This document shows positions 34,253 to 48,330 of a DNA stretch of 64,000 nt, piece by piece. Each line of letters opens with the position of its first letter. The stretch's first letter is position 1. Source of the stretch: Hetaerina americana. Its lineage: Eukaryota > Arthropoda > Insecta > Odonata > Calopterygidae. A program made the translations under genes and the position numbers. The notes under the pieces were generated by a model. It saw nothing but the letters and a program-made list of their open reading frames with translations, was not told where the DNA came from and ran no database searches. The stretch is taken from assembly GCA_022747635.1 (NCBI GenBank), contig JAKTNV010000023.1, positions 4,654,348-4,718,347 on the forward strand, in the 5' to 3' direction.

Positions 34253-34559
34253 GTAGTAGTAGTTTTGAGGGGAGGCGACCGACAGCTAAGGTCATTTGCG
34301 CCATAGGGGAAGGACAGGAAAGGATGAAGGGTGGAGAGAAACCCGGCGTCGGCATTAGCCTACTCTTTACGAAAGGCGCCAAGGGGTCCGCGGCTTAACG
34401 TCCCATCCGACGGACGGCGTACTCACTCAAAGTGCCCTCCACAAAGCACCTCAAGTAGGGATCGAGATACCTCTGAAAAATATTCAACACCGCCGGGATT
34501 TGAACCCGCGCCCTCAGGGTGGGAAGCCAGTACGTTAGCCCCCGCACCATCTCGATCCC
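34253..34559 (-). repeat. SINE family B, copy 2, with 11-bp target duplication
   Basis: The minus strand begins GGGATCGAGATGGTGCGGGG and has a B box GCGGGTTCAAATCCC. The body (CCCTACTTGAGGTGCTTTG, CTTTCCTGTCC) matches 20051-20356, and the 3' tail is AAAACTACTACTACC. The sequence CTGTTTGTTTG flanks it at 34242-34252 and 34560-34570, a clean target duplication. It is the GC-richest of the three copies and therefore possibly the youngest, as fewer CpG sites have decayed. Confidence 0.85.
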
Positions 34560-34570
34560 CTGTTTGTTTG

Positions 34571-36599
34571 TCTAGTGCACTTATTTTCCGGCTAACCTCT
34601 ATATCCCGAAGTTGACCCTCCATCCTGCCACTCAGTGGATGCACCCGATGGCTCAAAGCTTGTCTAGGAAATGTCATTCAAGCTACTATAAATCTAATAT
34701 TGATTTTGAAAAGGTAACATTTTAAATTAAATTTTCATTCTAAAAATTAATCATTGAGAGAGGTTTTTTCCTGCCACTAAGTGTATGTACCACTGAAAGT
34801 GGCAAAATATTTGCAGAATTGAATCATTTATGTATGTTCAGGATGTCAAGAAGTTCTCATTCAGATCCACATTTTGGAAGATGTACAGAGCAAAAGAACT
34901 TGGTCCATCATTTAATATCGTTCCCTTGTTCAATGGGAGTGCATACTTATGTTTAATTACAAAATATGTTTTCTATCAATAAAAACACAATCGAACATCC
35001 TCTACATCAACCCCTCTCCCCCGTGTACTTCCGTCCTCCCTTCATTCTGCCCAACATCCTTATCCTATTCCTGCCCCTTCCTCATTTGCCTTACATTCTC
35101 CCTCCTATAACCTGACACTGACATTTTTGAATAGGTATTGTAAGTATTTGTTTTTTTGATTTCTTCCAAAGTGATAACTTTGAAAAATTCCCCTTCAAGT
35201 TGTTTTCAGCAAGTACTTCAAATAATGGTATTTGGAAAATTATTGCGAGCTCAGCAATTTTAGGACTAATTTGAGGGAAAAACAATCTATAAATCATGAC
35301 AGTATTTGTTTGTTTTCATTTAATATAGCCCCATCATTTCTGAAACTTCAGTTTTATGAAGGACCAGATTACATTACAGACCTCACACTTAATATTCTTA
35401 AGAGGTTGCCAGTTTAAAGAAATTACCACACTTCATAAAATTAGTAACTGCTTTGTTTTCCAGGTGTAATGTTCTCAAAAATTAACCATCTCAATTGGTT
35501 GATTTAAAAGTCTGATGTTTTACTAATTGGGAGGATGAAATGCTGAAACTTCCTAAGGGAAAAATATTATATTACCGCATGAAATAATGCTGAAATTGGA
35601 AATCTGTTGGAAAATTTCACAGTTCTGATAATGCCTTGGAACACCTGTATAAATAACTATAAAATTATGCAAAAGTATTAGCAACTGAAAGTTATATTAA
35701 TTACCCTCATGTATATGATGCTGTTCATCTATATACAAGCACATCCAATGATAGAGCATTATCACATTACAAGATGAATACAATGTTGCTGCTTTATCCT
35801 CCTATTTCAGCAAAAAATGTCATACTCATGCAATGTTTATACAGGAATCGCCATAGAGAGTGAACTAAAATAATGCAGTTTTCACATGTGTAGTGAAGTT
35901 ATTATTATTGAAATCAATGGAGAACATTTAAGTATTAGCTTTAGTTACTGCTGGAATTATTAGTTTTCATCTCTTACTTTTTTGGGCATGAGTTTAGTAC
36001 TCCCTTATTTTTCAATGAGTATTTTAAGTCAAAAGTAAGGGTATATTCTGAAATATAGATGATTTACACTTAAATTATCAATTATAAAGTGATTTCTCAT
36101 GGAAACTATAGCAAATAGGTTTGGAAGCAAGAGTATTTTACTACAAATGACATCAGATGCTGTGAGTCAAAACAAAGTATAAATATAATTACCTCTAACA
36201 AGTCATACTTCATTCCAATTAGCTGCCTACCTTAGTGATGCTCACTCCCTTTGGTTGATCAGTGGAGTTCAGCCGATTCTCTAGCCTAGGGATGGAAATT
36301 CACCTGCCATGGGATTTGAGCCACTTTCTTCCTGGGAGTATTTTGCGGAACTGTAGGAGAATGTGCATTGTATTCTGAATCACACAAAAACATCCATATT
36401 AGTCAAATTATTATTTACACATGAATATTTCTTACTTGTTCCACAACATACCATAGTGACCTGAAGTATAAATGGCCTTAAATTTAAGATTACACCCCCT
36501 TCAATTTGTATGCATTTAAACCAATTAGGCATTTAAAGGATGACTCAAAAAGTAATTTGGCTTCTTACTTCTTACTTCCTGTCTATATTTCTTAATTCT
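34571..36599. other. AT-rich non-coding stretch
   Basis: No repeat family or exon could be recognised by eye. Confidence 0.35.
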
Positions 36600-36639
36600 T
36601 CCCATCTTACCTTGTTGTGAACCTCATTCCAATTACAAT

Positions 36640-36720
36640 TCAACAATTTCCGAGCGTTATAATTATTTGCCTTGACCAAGATTTGAACCCAGATCCCTCG
36701 ATGTCCGGCCAACTTACAAT
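36640..36720 (-). repeat. SINE family C head, fragment
   Basis: The minus strand carries GGGATCTGGGTTCAAATCTTGG with GGCCGGACATCGAGG before it. This matches the heads of the two larger copies that follow (36870-37030 and 37045-37227). Confidence 0.5.
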
Positions 36721-36869
36721 TCAAGATGATGGGGGCTTTAAAGGAAATCGATGTGGTGATTGAACACCGTGCAAGAAATGTAACAGGCATTGGTAGTAGT
36801 GCGTGATGCACGGGAGTACACGAGGTTAAAGCCAACTTTGAACACTAAGGTTGTTTTGCCTTTAACAAA

Positions 36870-37030
36870 TTCCAAGAAACGGCAGGAGATGTTACTACAG
36901 TAACTTTTAGTGGAGTCATCTGCTAAATGTGCATTACGATGCAACAACTTAAGTATGTAATAATCATTCGCATTGACCAGGATTCGAACCTAGATTCCTC
37001 TATATCCAGCCAAGTACTTTAGCCGAAATC
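36870..37030 (-). repeat. SINE family C, left (minus) member of a head-to-head pair
   Basis: The minus strand reads from a tRNA-like head near 37030 (TTTCGGCTAAAGTACTTGGC, then a B box GGTTCGAATCC). The 3' part runs through TTAAGTTGTTGCATCGTAATG and ends at CATCTCCTGCCGTTTCTTGG at 36876. It pairs with the plus-strand copy at 37045-37227 as an inverted repeat with about 15 bases between. Confidence 0.65.
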
Positions 37031-37044
37031 TCAGATTGGAAAAG

Positions 37045-37227
37045 GATGCCTTGGTAGCTGAACTGGCAAAGTACTGGGCCGGGCATCAAGGGATCTGGGT
37101 TTGAATCCTGGTCAAGGGGAATGATTATTACACTCTGGAATTGTTGCATTGTAATGTACAGTTAGCGGATGACTCCATTAAAAGTTACTGTAGTAACATC
37201 TCCTGCCATTTCTTGGAATTTCTCATT
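37045..37227 (+). repeat. SINE family C, right (plus) member of a head-to-head pair
   Basis: A tRNA-like head GGATGCCTTGGTAGCTGAAC contains an A box (TAGCTGAACTGG), followed by a B box GGTTTGAATCC about 40 bases on. The body reads GAATGATTATTACACTC then TTGTTGCATTGTAATGTAC, ending GTAACATCTCCTGCCATTTC. It is better preserved than its partner. The two copies together would form a long hairpin in RNA. Confidence 0.7.
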
Positions 37228-38950
<1,723 letters not shown>

Positions 38951-39088
38951 GGGTAAAATAATAAATTGAGATGGGCAACAAAAAATGTATGGTAGAAGAC
39001 AAAATCAGAGGATATTGAAAGTTTGCAGAAAGCCAAAATTGGTGGAACAGGAAGGTTAAATTACTCTCGGGAAGTCAGAAGGATCTGG

Positions 39089-39390
39089 GGGATCGGGATG
39101 GTGTGGTGGCTAACGTAGAGGCTTCCCACTGACAGGGCCCTGGTTCAAATCCTGGGGACAAAAAATATTTTTCAGCAGTATCCTGATCCCTACTTGAGGT
39201 GCTTTGTAAAGAGCATTTTGAGGTAGTACTACGTCCATTGGATGGTAAGTTAAATTGCGGACCCCTTGGCGCCTCTTGACAATAATAGGCTTATGCTGAC
39301 GCCAAGTTTCTCTCCACCCTTCCTTTCCTATCAATCCATAATGGTGCAAATGACCTTAGCTGTCGGTCACCTCCCATAAAAAATACTGCT
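39089..39390 (+). repeat. SINE family B, copy 3, inside RTE copy 2
   Basis: The plus strand starts GGGATCGGGATGGTGTGGTGGC with a B box GGTTCAAATCC. The body reads CCCTACTTGAGGTGCTTTG, and the 3' tail AAAAAATACTGCTACTTGG. RTE sequence continues on both sides (GGGAAGTCAGAAGG before, CTGTGCTAACAGTTAG after). Imperfect flanks AAGGATCTG and AAGATCTG could be a decayed target duplication. Confidence 0.8.
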
Positions 39391-40204
39391 ACTTGGGAAG
39401 ATCTGTGCTAACAGTTAGAGATAAGGTAGGTAAGGTAATAGCTGACCCAGGAAAGATTCAAGAGAGATGGAAGGAGTATATAGAAGAACTGTATAGTAAA
39501 GAACTTCGACCAACAAAGTTAGACATAGAAGTAAAAGGAACATGACGTAGAGGAAGATAGCTTAGGTCCAGGCATACTAGACAATGAGATAGAAAGGGCA
39601 TTAAGGGAAATAAAACTAAATAAGGCCATGGGGTGGACAAGATTCCTGCGGAACTAATAAAAAGTTAAGGAAAATGTGGTAGGAAGAGACTATATGGACT
39701 GATTCATAGCATCTATGAGGAAGGAATCTGGCCGGAAGACTTTGTGAGATCAGTGTTTGTTCCGTTTCTGGAAAAGGCGAAGTCTACATCATATGAGGAC
39801 TAAAGAACAATAAGTTTGATTTCCGACACAGCTAAAGTTATTCTCAAAATCATCAACCAAAGGATGGAGAGTAGGGGATGATCAGCTTGGGTAAGGAAGG
39901 GAAGAGGTACGAATGATGTCATTGTAGTAATGAGATCATTAATGAAGAGGAATATGGAATGCAATCAGGTCATATTTGCCTGTTTCATGGATTTCGAAAA
40001 GGCATTTCATAGAGGGAATTGGAAAAAACTAATGAGCATATTGCAGAAAATAGGAATAGATTGGAAGGACAGGAGGCTAATCCGCAACCTGGACATTTCT
40101 CAGACTGCTCAGGTGCGAGTGGGGAACAGGGAGTCCAGATGGGCTGTGTGAGGTGGAGGTTTAAGACAGGGTTGCCCATTGTCAGCGGTGGTGTTCAACA
40201 TTTA

Positions 40205-40955
40205 CGAGGTCTGTTTAAAAAATACCACAACTTTTGTGTTTTTTCAAAAATTATGTATTTATTCATGAATATCTTTTTAGATCCCTTCAAAGTAATCCCC
40301 ATTTGATATTTTACACTTGTGCCAATGTTTTTTCCAATCCTCTATGCACTTTATAAAATCATTTTTTGTGATCTTGTTCATCTCCTCGTAGTTCCCTACG
40401 AATTTCGCGGTGACCCGTGTCATGCCCAAATCATTGGTAAAAATCAAATGGCCCTAGCCAATTGATATGTTTAGGTCATCAGCAACTTCTCTAATGGTGA
40501 TTCGACGATTGGTCAATACTATTTTCTTCACTTGGTCAATGTTTTCATCTGTTGTTGATTTGCTCAGGCATATGGTATACTCTTTGTCGTTCACACCTTC
40601 TCAACCCTGCGATAACATTTTGTACCACCAATAAACAATGCTTCAGTCCAAGGTAGGTTCTCCATATGACACAGTCAACTACCGGAATGTGCCCACGCAC
40701 TTCATTTCGTTTTTCACACAAAATTTGATACAGATTATTTGATCCATGTTTTGGAACAGCCAAAAATTGAAGACAAGCCAGAACACATCCAAGCAAAACA
40801 GCTGTCAACAATTAACTGAGCATTCAAAATCGCCGAACTTTTCGGCATTAGTAAGAGACATGAAAGTACTGACATAATGGCACAACAAAAAAGAAAATCG
40901 AATATATGTAACCCGTGAAAATTCAAAATTCATGATACTTTTTGAACAAACCTCA
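40205..40955 (-). mobile_element. Internally deleted mariner inside RTE copy 2
   Basis: Inverted ends CGAGGTCTGTTTAAAAAATAC and, from the right, TGAGGTTTGTTCAAAAAGTAT lie directly between TA dinucleotides (40203-40204 and 40956-40957). Length is 751 bp, against about 1.3 kb for a full mariner. The minus strand has the N-terminal DNA-binding part (MDQIICIKFCVKNEMKC from about 40744, and VLTNRRITIREVADDLNISI near 40460-40520). It then jumps to a C-terminal segment ending near 40280. The catalytic core is missing. Confidence 0.8.
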
Positions 40956-41355
40956 TATGTGGGGGAAATTATTTAAGAGGCATGAGAAGAACTGGAGGTA
41001 AGAATGAATGTTGGAGGGGAATTCATAAAATCAGTTAGGTTTGCTGATGACCAAGCTCTAATTTGTCAGCCAGGCAAAGGGTTGCAAGCTTTGTTGAGTG
41101 AATTGGAAACTCAGTCCGATAGATATGGGATGAGAATCAATATTAATAAAACCAAGGTTATGCGATTAACCGGAGAGAAAAAGGCTAAGCTAAGCATTAA
41201 AATTGGAGGGCAAAAAATAGAGCAGGTAGAACAGTTTACATATCTCAGTAGTGTTTTGACCAGTTTGGTCGAAGTAGTATGGACATTCAGGGAAGAATTG
41301 CACTAGGCAAAGAGGCTTTCATTAGGAGGGAATCATTGCTGGTCAGGTTAGTAAG

Positions 41356-44300
41356 GTGGATAATGAATTTGCCTACAAACCTTAAGGTTTTGCTTGGGTT
41401 TGAAGTCCTGTGTTGGGCATGAGTGTTGTGTCAACTATGGTGGTTTGGCACCTGATAACCAGCCAGTGACATATTGGAATCCCAAGGGGGACAGAAGCCA
41501 CCAGAGATGCACAGGAAGAATAGAAAGTGTCTCATGGCAGCTTATTCACAATGGGATTCTGGGCTAATGTAGGTTAGGGAGTCTTACTACATTTGCTTTG
41601 ACTCAAAATTTACAGTTTACTTAGGTGTTTTTCATATTTGGACCAATTTTCATGTAGCTTTTGGGCAAAATTTATTTGTTCCATCCCACAAAATCTTTTC
41701 TTTCGTACTCTTTGAGTGAAGGAATAACTGAGGTTGGAAACACTTATAGATTGAATTAAAACAATTTTATAATCCTGGCTTATTTTTATAACCTGTTTCA
41801 ATCTATTGCTTGTAAATTTGCTGTTCATCTTGCTTAATTTTGATAATTCCTTCTACCTATTAGATGAAGCAAGTTTTTAAAATGAATCAAGCATCCTAGG
41901 TTTTTCACAACTGCACCATGTTCTGTAACCAAGTGTGTTATTCACTGCAATAACTTCATAGGCTCTTCCCACCAATTAACAAAGCCATTTTTAAAATGTT
42001 TATTTTATCTCTATCCATTGTACAAACGTGTGCTTTTGTGACTCAAGTTCTTTTTCCGCAAGGGTTTAACCTTCTCTTCTCATTCCCTGTACTCCTGATT
42101 TTGCTACTTCTGCAAGTTTTCCTTTCCCAGTAGATTTTTTTTCTTTAAGTGATAGTTGTGATAAATTTTTTTCTTACAAAAACCTCTGAAATACCTATCG
42201 CTCCATTGATCATAAAGTAAATATTTTTAATATTGGACAAAATTTGATATTATTTTGGCTATATTAAGTCTGAATTAACAGATATATTTATTTGCTTGGT
42301 CTTTTTACGGTAGTCAAATTGATAAGCTTAACAGCACCTTGTAAACTAGCTTAGCATTATATTTCTATATTCATGGAATGTTATACCATTCCAACTGGAG
42401 TTGTTTTTTCCTCAGATATATAAGCAAATTCATGTATCCTTGTTTGAGCAAAAACGAAGGGGAGCCTAGGAAAGTTTCTCCATACAGGTGATGAGACATG
42501 GACTCTTGGGAAACTCTGGAAATTCAAAGAGCTTTTATAATTTCAAAAAATAGTTAAGCATGGTTTACCAAAGAAAATCCATTTAATTAGTTATCAGTAG
42601 AGCATTCCTGCAGCCTCCTTCTGACTGCACCCCATATGTCTGTCGACATTGCTGTGCATGTCAAGTGATGGTCATGTGCATTTCAGCTTGCACCAAAGGA
42701 TAAATTAAAATACTAGAGCATTGTCCATAACTTGAGGTGTGGCTGGATGACTAAGCAGCCAAGAGTAAGATGAGGATGGTATTCGGTTGCAGAGAATCGG
42801 CTGAATTAAGTTGCAAATCTAGTGCACATGTATGTACACTAAATTTTTCTCAGCTCAATTGAGCTTTGTTTAGCCAAAGCAGTGAAATCATCTCCGAGAC
42901 AAGAAAAGTGGAAAATTGTGTATCAGGGAAGCTGTATAACTCACTGAGTTGTGTAGAAAAGCATGGGGAAATATTTTATTACAGAGTAACCATAACTAAA
43001 GATGGATTACCTGGAATTTAATTTGCTAAGATTCTTTGAACATATCGAGTAGTGGTTGCACAATAGTTAATGTATTTCAATTTGTAACCAAAATTTCAAT
43101 CTTTCTTGAAATTGGAATTTTAAAATGGATATACTTGAGTTGTTTAATAGAGAGCGATCATAAATTTTTCACTCACATCATATGCTGTGCAAAAGTTTCA
43201 TTTTATATTATATTGTGGGCTTAATGTGTAATGTACTTGTGGTTCACAATTCATTGACTTCAATGAATTGCGATAGAATCCCAATGATAGCTGTGTTACC
43301 ACATGGGAATTTCTAAGAAATATCAGAATTATTTTTCAACTATAAGGAGGCTTTTTTTTGCCTTTTCTCTGTCCAATCTTGGAAGGACCCCCCATTTTAG
43401 GATAGGCTTACTAATTCATGCTAGCGTCTCAGTGTTATACAAATGTTTTGGTTCAAAATTTAAAAAAAATCTTATTTCCTTAGGTTTTGTGTTTAATTCA
43501 TTATTTTCTATACCCATAAAAAAGAAGCTGATGCACAACATGGCATATTGTAAAAAATATATGATGAATTCAATCTTTTTAACTATGGCATATATTTAAA
43601 AATATATGAATACACATACTTTCACTAGTAATTTTCAGTGGCCACTAAAATGGCCATGCCTGCTATCTCTGCTAATTTCTTAAATACCCTGGGTGATATG
43701 AAGTTAGAGATTAATCATAATTACAATCATATGTTGTAGTCATCAGTAAATAAAATTCTCATTATTGCAGAACGAATACACCGCATAGCCTGGCCCTTTT
43801 AGCCAATGGGAAAGGATACTTTTTGTTTCAGTGAAATAGGTACAAGCTGATCAGCATGCTGCCGACCTGCATATTATCTGGCAAGCAGTAAAAAAATAGG
43901 CTTATTTGGTTGCATGAAAGCTGTGAGTGGGGCACTTATAATAATATCTCTCGTTAAAAAGGGATCATAATATTCACATAGAGCTAGAGTCATCATTACA
44001 TTATTTTGCAGCTTTTGTTAAATTAATATTACTCACCTCATTTTTGCAAATATTTCGTTGTTCATCATTTTTTACTTTTCATTAAATCTATTTACCCATT
44101 TTTCATGAAAAGATATCAGATACATTGCATAAAATCTGTAACAGCAATGCTATAAAAACTATGTAATATCAGCAATAATATTCTCAGTAATTCTTTGTAA
44201 TGCTTACAGAAGTGGACCCATGAATATGGTGACTCTTTCTATTAACCAGCTGGTGATGGCACTAATGTACGTGTGTACAGTTTGTCTCTCAGGCCACCTG

Positions 44301-47300
44301 GATAATGCATTCATGATGTACTTACATTAGATGACATTCAATTGGCGGAGTCGATAGCAACTTTTAATAGCCCAGGGCCGTTGATGATATATGAGTAATT
44401 TAAGATACATAAATAAGGGGACATTGAAAAGAGATGTTTGTCCTAGAATAGGCCAAGAAAACACCTAAGCCTACAAGCAAAATAAATATGGTATAATGTA
44501 TTGGTAACTAAAAATAGAATGAGAAGTGAATGTGGGGAAATGGAAATGTGGCATCTAAGGAAATGGGAAAGTTCAATGTTGATTGAGAAATATATAATTC
44601 TAGGTGAATTCCTGTGAAGCGCATAAATACTTTCACAAATCAGTAATTTTCAATATGAAGCATGCTAGAAAGATATTAAACCAAATGACTTTCTAAGAAG
44701 TATAGAATTAACTCTACAACTTAAGCAGACAGCAACAGTCAATGAAAGAAATTTAAAAATAAATGGAAATGCTGTATGGATATCATATAATAGTTTCTTT
44801 CAATTAGTTCAAGATCGTTATGATATAGAAAATATTTCCAACCATTTTTACATGGTTATAGATTATTATAGTGATGGGATGTGACTGTGATGTGTAGAGT
44901 AAAACCTATACCATTATAAAGGCATGCATTGAAGTACATCTTACCATGTAGCACACTTCTCCTTGATTTATCAAAATATTTTTTTTAAGGAATGATAGTG
45001 ACTAGAATGCACTGAGGGGAATAAAAACTCTTACAAGCTACTGATATAAAGTAATAATATGATAAATTATGATAGTAAATATTAGAGTAGTAAGGGTAGG
45101 TAACAATAAAACAGTTCTTAAATTGAAGGGAATATACATAGTGTTCCAATTGAGATAGTTGATAATTTCTACCTGGAAAGTATTTTAGTTGAGCTAATAT
45201 AAAAATCTTAAATCATGCATTAGGCTGAGAAGACCACATTGGGAATGCAAGATATTAAAGGCTTATCTCAGAGTACATTATCCTTTTAGTTTCATGTGGG
45301 GCATGCACTGATAGATAAAATGGTCCAATTCAGAATTTCAGCAATGTGAACTTTAAGGTAAAACTCTTATTTCATTTTTGCATAGTAAGAAAAGTCAAGT
45401 TATTCTATTAGAAATAGCGAAGCAAACCTATCCTAAAAGTAGTGGGTCAACAATTTTCCTCTAGCATTAATGTTGTATTGAGATGAATTAGTATGTGCTA
45501 AGTTATGTTTATAACATGAAATGATGTTACATGTTGGAATACCTAAAAACCAAAGTACCGTATTAAATTATTTAAGATATGCTGCCGCTGATTTTCCTGT
45601 CATACTTCAACATAAAATTACTTCTGACGAAAGAAAAGCAAAGTAGCAAAATTTCAATAGCACTAACTTTAAAATGAATTTTTTATTTCATATTATTCAA
45701 AACTTTGTTTCTGCATGTTGGCAGGTAATGAAATTTAAAGTAATGAGCATAGGCTTCCTGTTGTTTCAGGTCAAGGTAGCTGAAGGGTCTGTATGAATAG
45801 ATGACATCACACCAGTGTGTGTGGAAAAGAGAATCACAATGCTCATAATTTCAAAAAAAAATTCTTACTCTGCTGGCAGAGTGAGGCTACTGACCATTAA
45901 AAATGCCCTTAAATTCCATACTCAGTCACTGAAGATATAAGAACTTCATTAATTATATCAATTCTAATTTCTAAATTTCAATATTAAGAGGCTCACTTTA
46001 GTATTTTATTGCATCAACTTTTGATTTTCTATTCACATTGTTCTTGATTGGCAGCATGTTTGAAATTTGTGGTGTAATTAAAGAAGTAGATACTGTTTCT
46101 CTGTCCATGGTAACGTTGAACAGCTTCATTTTTTACTCCCACAGTGCTAGAACCGATTTCTTTCACTTCATTTTCAAAACTATTTGGTTTTCTTATTCAC
46201 TTTGTTTGCTTGTATTGCCTCAAGACAATGACCTTGCTTTCTAGGAAATAAATTCAGCTGGTGTTGTCAGCAAAATAAAATGTACATAAGAATGTGTCTC
46301 TTAGCCATTGATACTTTCTTTGTAACATAAGTACCACATTTATGCCTGTTTCTGGGCGTTACCTTTTTAATATTGGTCATGTATAATCTGTAAATCATCA
46401 CTTGAATCAGCCGTGTATTGTTTTGCTAAATATGGCTGTTAGTAGTGATTGCAATAATGCTTTTTAATGTTGCGAGAAGTCTTCTTGGGCTTTGGGTCAA
46501 GTTGTGCATTTCTGTTGACAGTTTGATGTGCGTCTCATTCATCATCTTCAGGTGTACTTCACTCCGAAGGCATGACAATGATTAACAAGTGGCACATCAA
46601 AACATCGGCAGAAATGCAGAACCTGACCAGTTGGAAGGCCTGTGAAGACTTGGAAAAAACTCAGACAAAGCACCAGGAAATCACCAGATCTTTCAAAACT
46701 GTGGTTTTGTGAGACGAAAGCATTGAAGTGGTAAACGCTGTTTTGAGGATTTTATGCATAGGATATTTGGAGAGAACGAGAGCTTAATGCATAGAGTATT
46801 CTGAGTAACTTTGTATCAGTGAATAAGAATACATGTTTATTGTGATTTTTTTAATTTAACTTAAGTGGGATTAATGACAAAAAGTCTTGTTGTAGTACTT
46901 CTCATTTTTTTGCATTCTGCCAATTATGGTAAATAATTCCATTATCATTTGATTTAAAACTGCTGATATTTTTCCACTGCATCTTATTTGTAGAGTTATT
47001 TGCCTTATGTCTAGCATTATAACTTTGCATTCCATGTTTCATTCTGATTGAAATCCAATATTACTGTTTCATATGTTGCCAGAATGCTTGGAGGTGCGTA
47101 TTTATGACATTTGACAATAGAGTTGATGGTGCAATTTCATTTACCTAGTTTAGACTTAATTTAACTGAGATCTCCAGATCCTGTTTCCTAATAATAGACA
47201 ATTGCCATACCACCAGCCATCATCCTGGTCAAAATTTGGTGTTCTGATTTCCAGGTTGAAAATTAAAAGGCAGGATGGCATTTGATAATTTGTCCTGAAA

Positions 47301-47506
47301 GAAAACACTTGAACAACTTAGCAAATTCTCTTGTGATTATGAAAGAGCGTATCATGCTCAAGGAATTTGAATGAAACCTAAAGGTACCTGTTCATTCTGA
47401 GTTAACATGGGGAGAATCACTATTCAATTTTGTAGGGTTTAGCTTTTTTACCTTAAAAAGTCCTTGTTTGAAATTGTTAATCAACATAATATATATTTCT
47501 TTATAG
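41356..47506. other. AT-rich DNA upstream of the first visible MED25 exon
   Basis: This probably includes a long MED25 intron, because the exon at 47507 begins inside the protein. I searched by eye for von Willebrand domain exons and found none. No other repeat is assigned, except the inverted pair at 46478-46651. Confidence 0.4.
46478..46651. repeat. Inverted repeat resembling degenerate PLE termini
   Basis: The arms 46478-46532 and 46591-46651 are imperfect reverse complements; blocks include GCACATCAAA and GCATTTCTG. On the minus strand the left arm reads ACCTGAAGATGATG and then CACATCAAACTGTC. This resembles a hammerhead core with a damaged GAAA box (CAAA). The head-to-head layout is like the terminal segments of the PLEs at 25.6-29 kb. 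No PLE coding sequence is present. Confidence 0.35.
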
Positions 47507-48330
47507 CTTGAAAGAACGACCTATCAGTCCAGCCCCAGGAATTGGCCACCAGAACGTAAATGTTCCCTCCCTGGCCAGTCCCCTGCCGAGTACAGGTAGC
47601 CCAGCAGCCTCTCAAGCTGCAACCACTGGACCCCCTCCCACTGCTGTTGTATCAGCTTCTGCAAATTCCATGATGAATCAAGCTCCAGTGTACCGCTCCC
47701 CTGGCCAGAATTCTCCTCTTTCCCAGAATTCAGGAATGGCAGTAGGACGACAAACACAACCTCCTCAGTCATCACAACAAACACAGCAGCAGCCGCCGCC
47801 TCATGTTGGAGGCTCAGTAGGAAGTTTCCCTCCTCAAACGACCAGTGGTACTTCATATGGTGTCAGAATAACGGAAGGAGCCAATGCACAGGTTATGGTA
47901 TCACCCCATCGCCTTCCCAGCCCACTAGTTGTTGGCTCCCCTCAACTTCCTGTAGCGGCGCCAGGATCAGAGATGCATGGCCGTGGGACAGGAGGGCCAC
48001 CACGTTGGCAAATGACACCAAATCCTGCAGCTGTGGCAGCTGCAGCAGTTGCTGCTGCAGCTGCAGGACAGCAAAATCAACAGCAGCAAAATTTGACTGG
48101 GAATATGAATGTTGCCATTCCTGGAAATAATATGTTATCCCAGCCAATGGGGGCTGGTAGTGGTGCAAGTGGCACTCCAGTGAATGCTCCTAGTGGGATG
48201 GTTCAGTACATAAGAGCATCAACCCAAGGCAGTCCACTAATTGCTCAGCTTACTCAGCCTTCTTCCACCAGTAACGTGTCACCAATGGGGAGCAACATTG
48301 GGAGTCAGTTTACAAACCAAAGGATAGAGG
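47507..48330 (+). CDS. MED25: MED25 exon: Pro/Gln/Ala-rich linker of Mediator subunit 25
   Basis: Mediator subunit 25 links activators to the Mediator complex and RNA polymerase II in the nucleus. This exon encodes about 274 residues of the low-complexity linker between the N-terminal von Willebrand domain and the ACID domain. It starts LKERPISPAPGIGHQNVNV and has PPQSSQQTQQQPPPH and AAVAAAAVAAAAAGQQNQQQQ runs. The acceptor is TTTCTTTATAG (47496-47506) and the donor is G-GTGAGT at 48331. One base of the last codon is carried over, and joins correctly to the next exon (Gly). If the intron were retained, the frame would stop after eight or so residues. Identification comes mostly from the ACID domain downstream, so this exon alone would be weaker. 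Confidence 0.8.

Larger units (their letters stand above)
38953..41355 (+). mobile_element. RTE-like LINE, copy 2 (5'-truncated, twice interrupted)
   Basis: The sequence starts within the endonuclease-to-RT linker (AATAAATTGAGATGGGCAAC matches 24315-24334) directly after the microsatellite. It then follows copy 1 to about 41355. It is interrupted by a family B SINE (39089-39390) and by a deleted mariner (40205-40955). The FADD block survives (VRFADDQALIC, 41034-41066), and FACFMDFEKAFH is at about 39973. Frameshifts and stops are frequent. Identity to copy 1 is high by eye, so both copies are probably from a recently active family. Confidence 0.8.

Noticed and set aside
47524..48168. Minus-strand open frames across the MED25 linker exon
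   Set aside because: They are shadows of a low-complexity coding exon with consistent splice sites on the plus strand.
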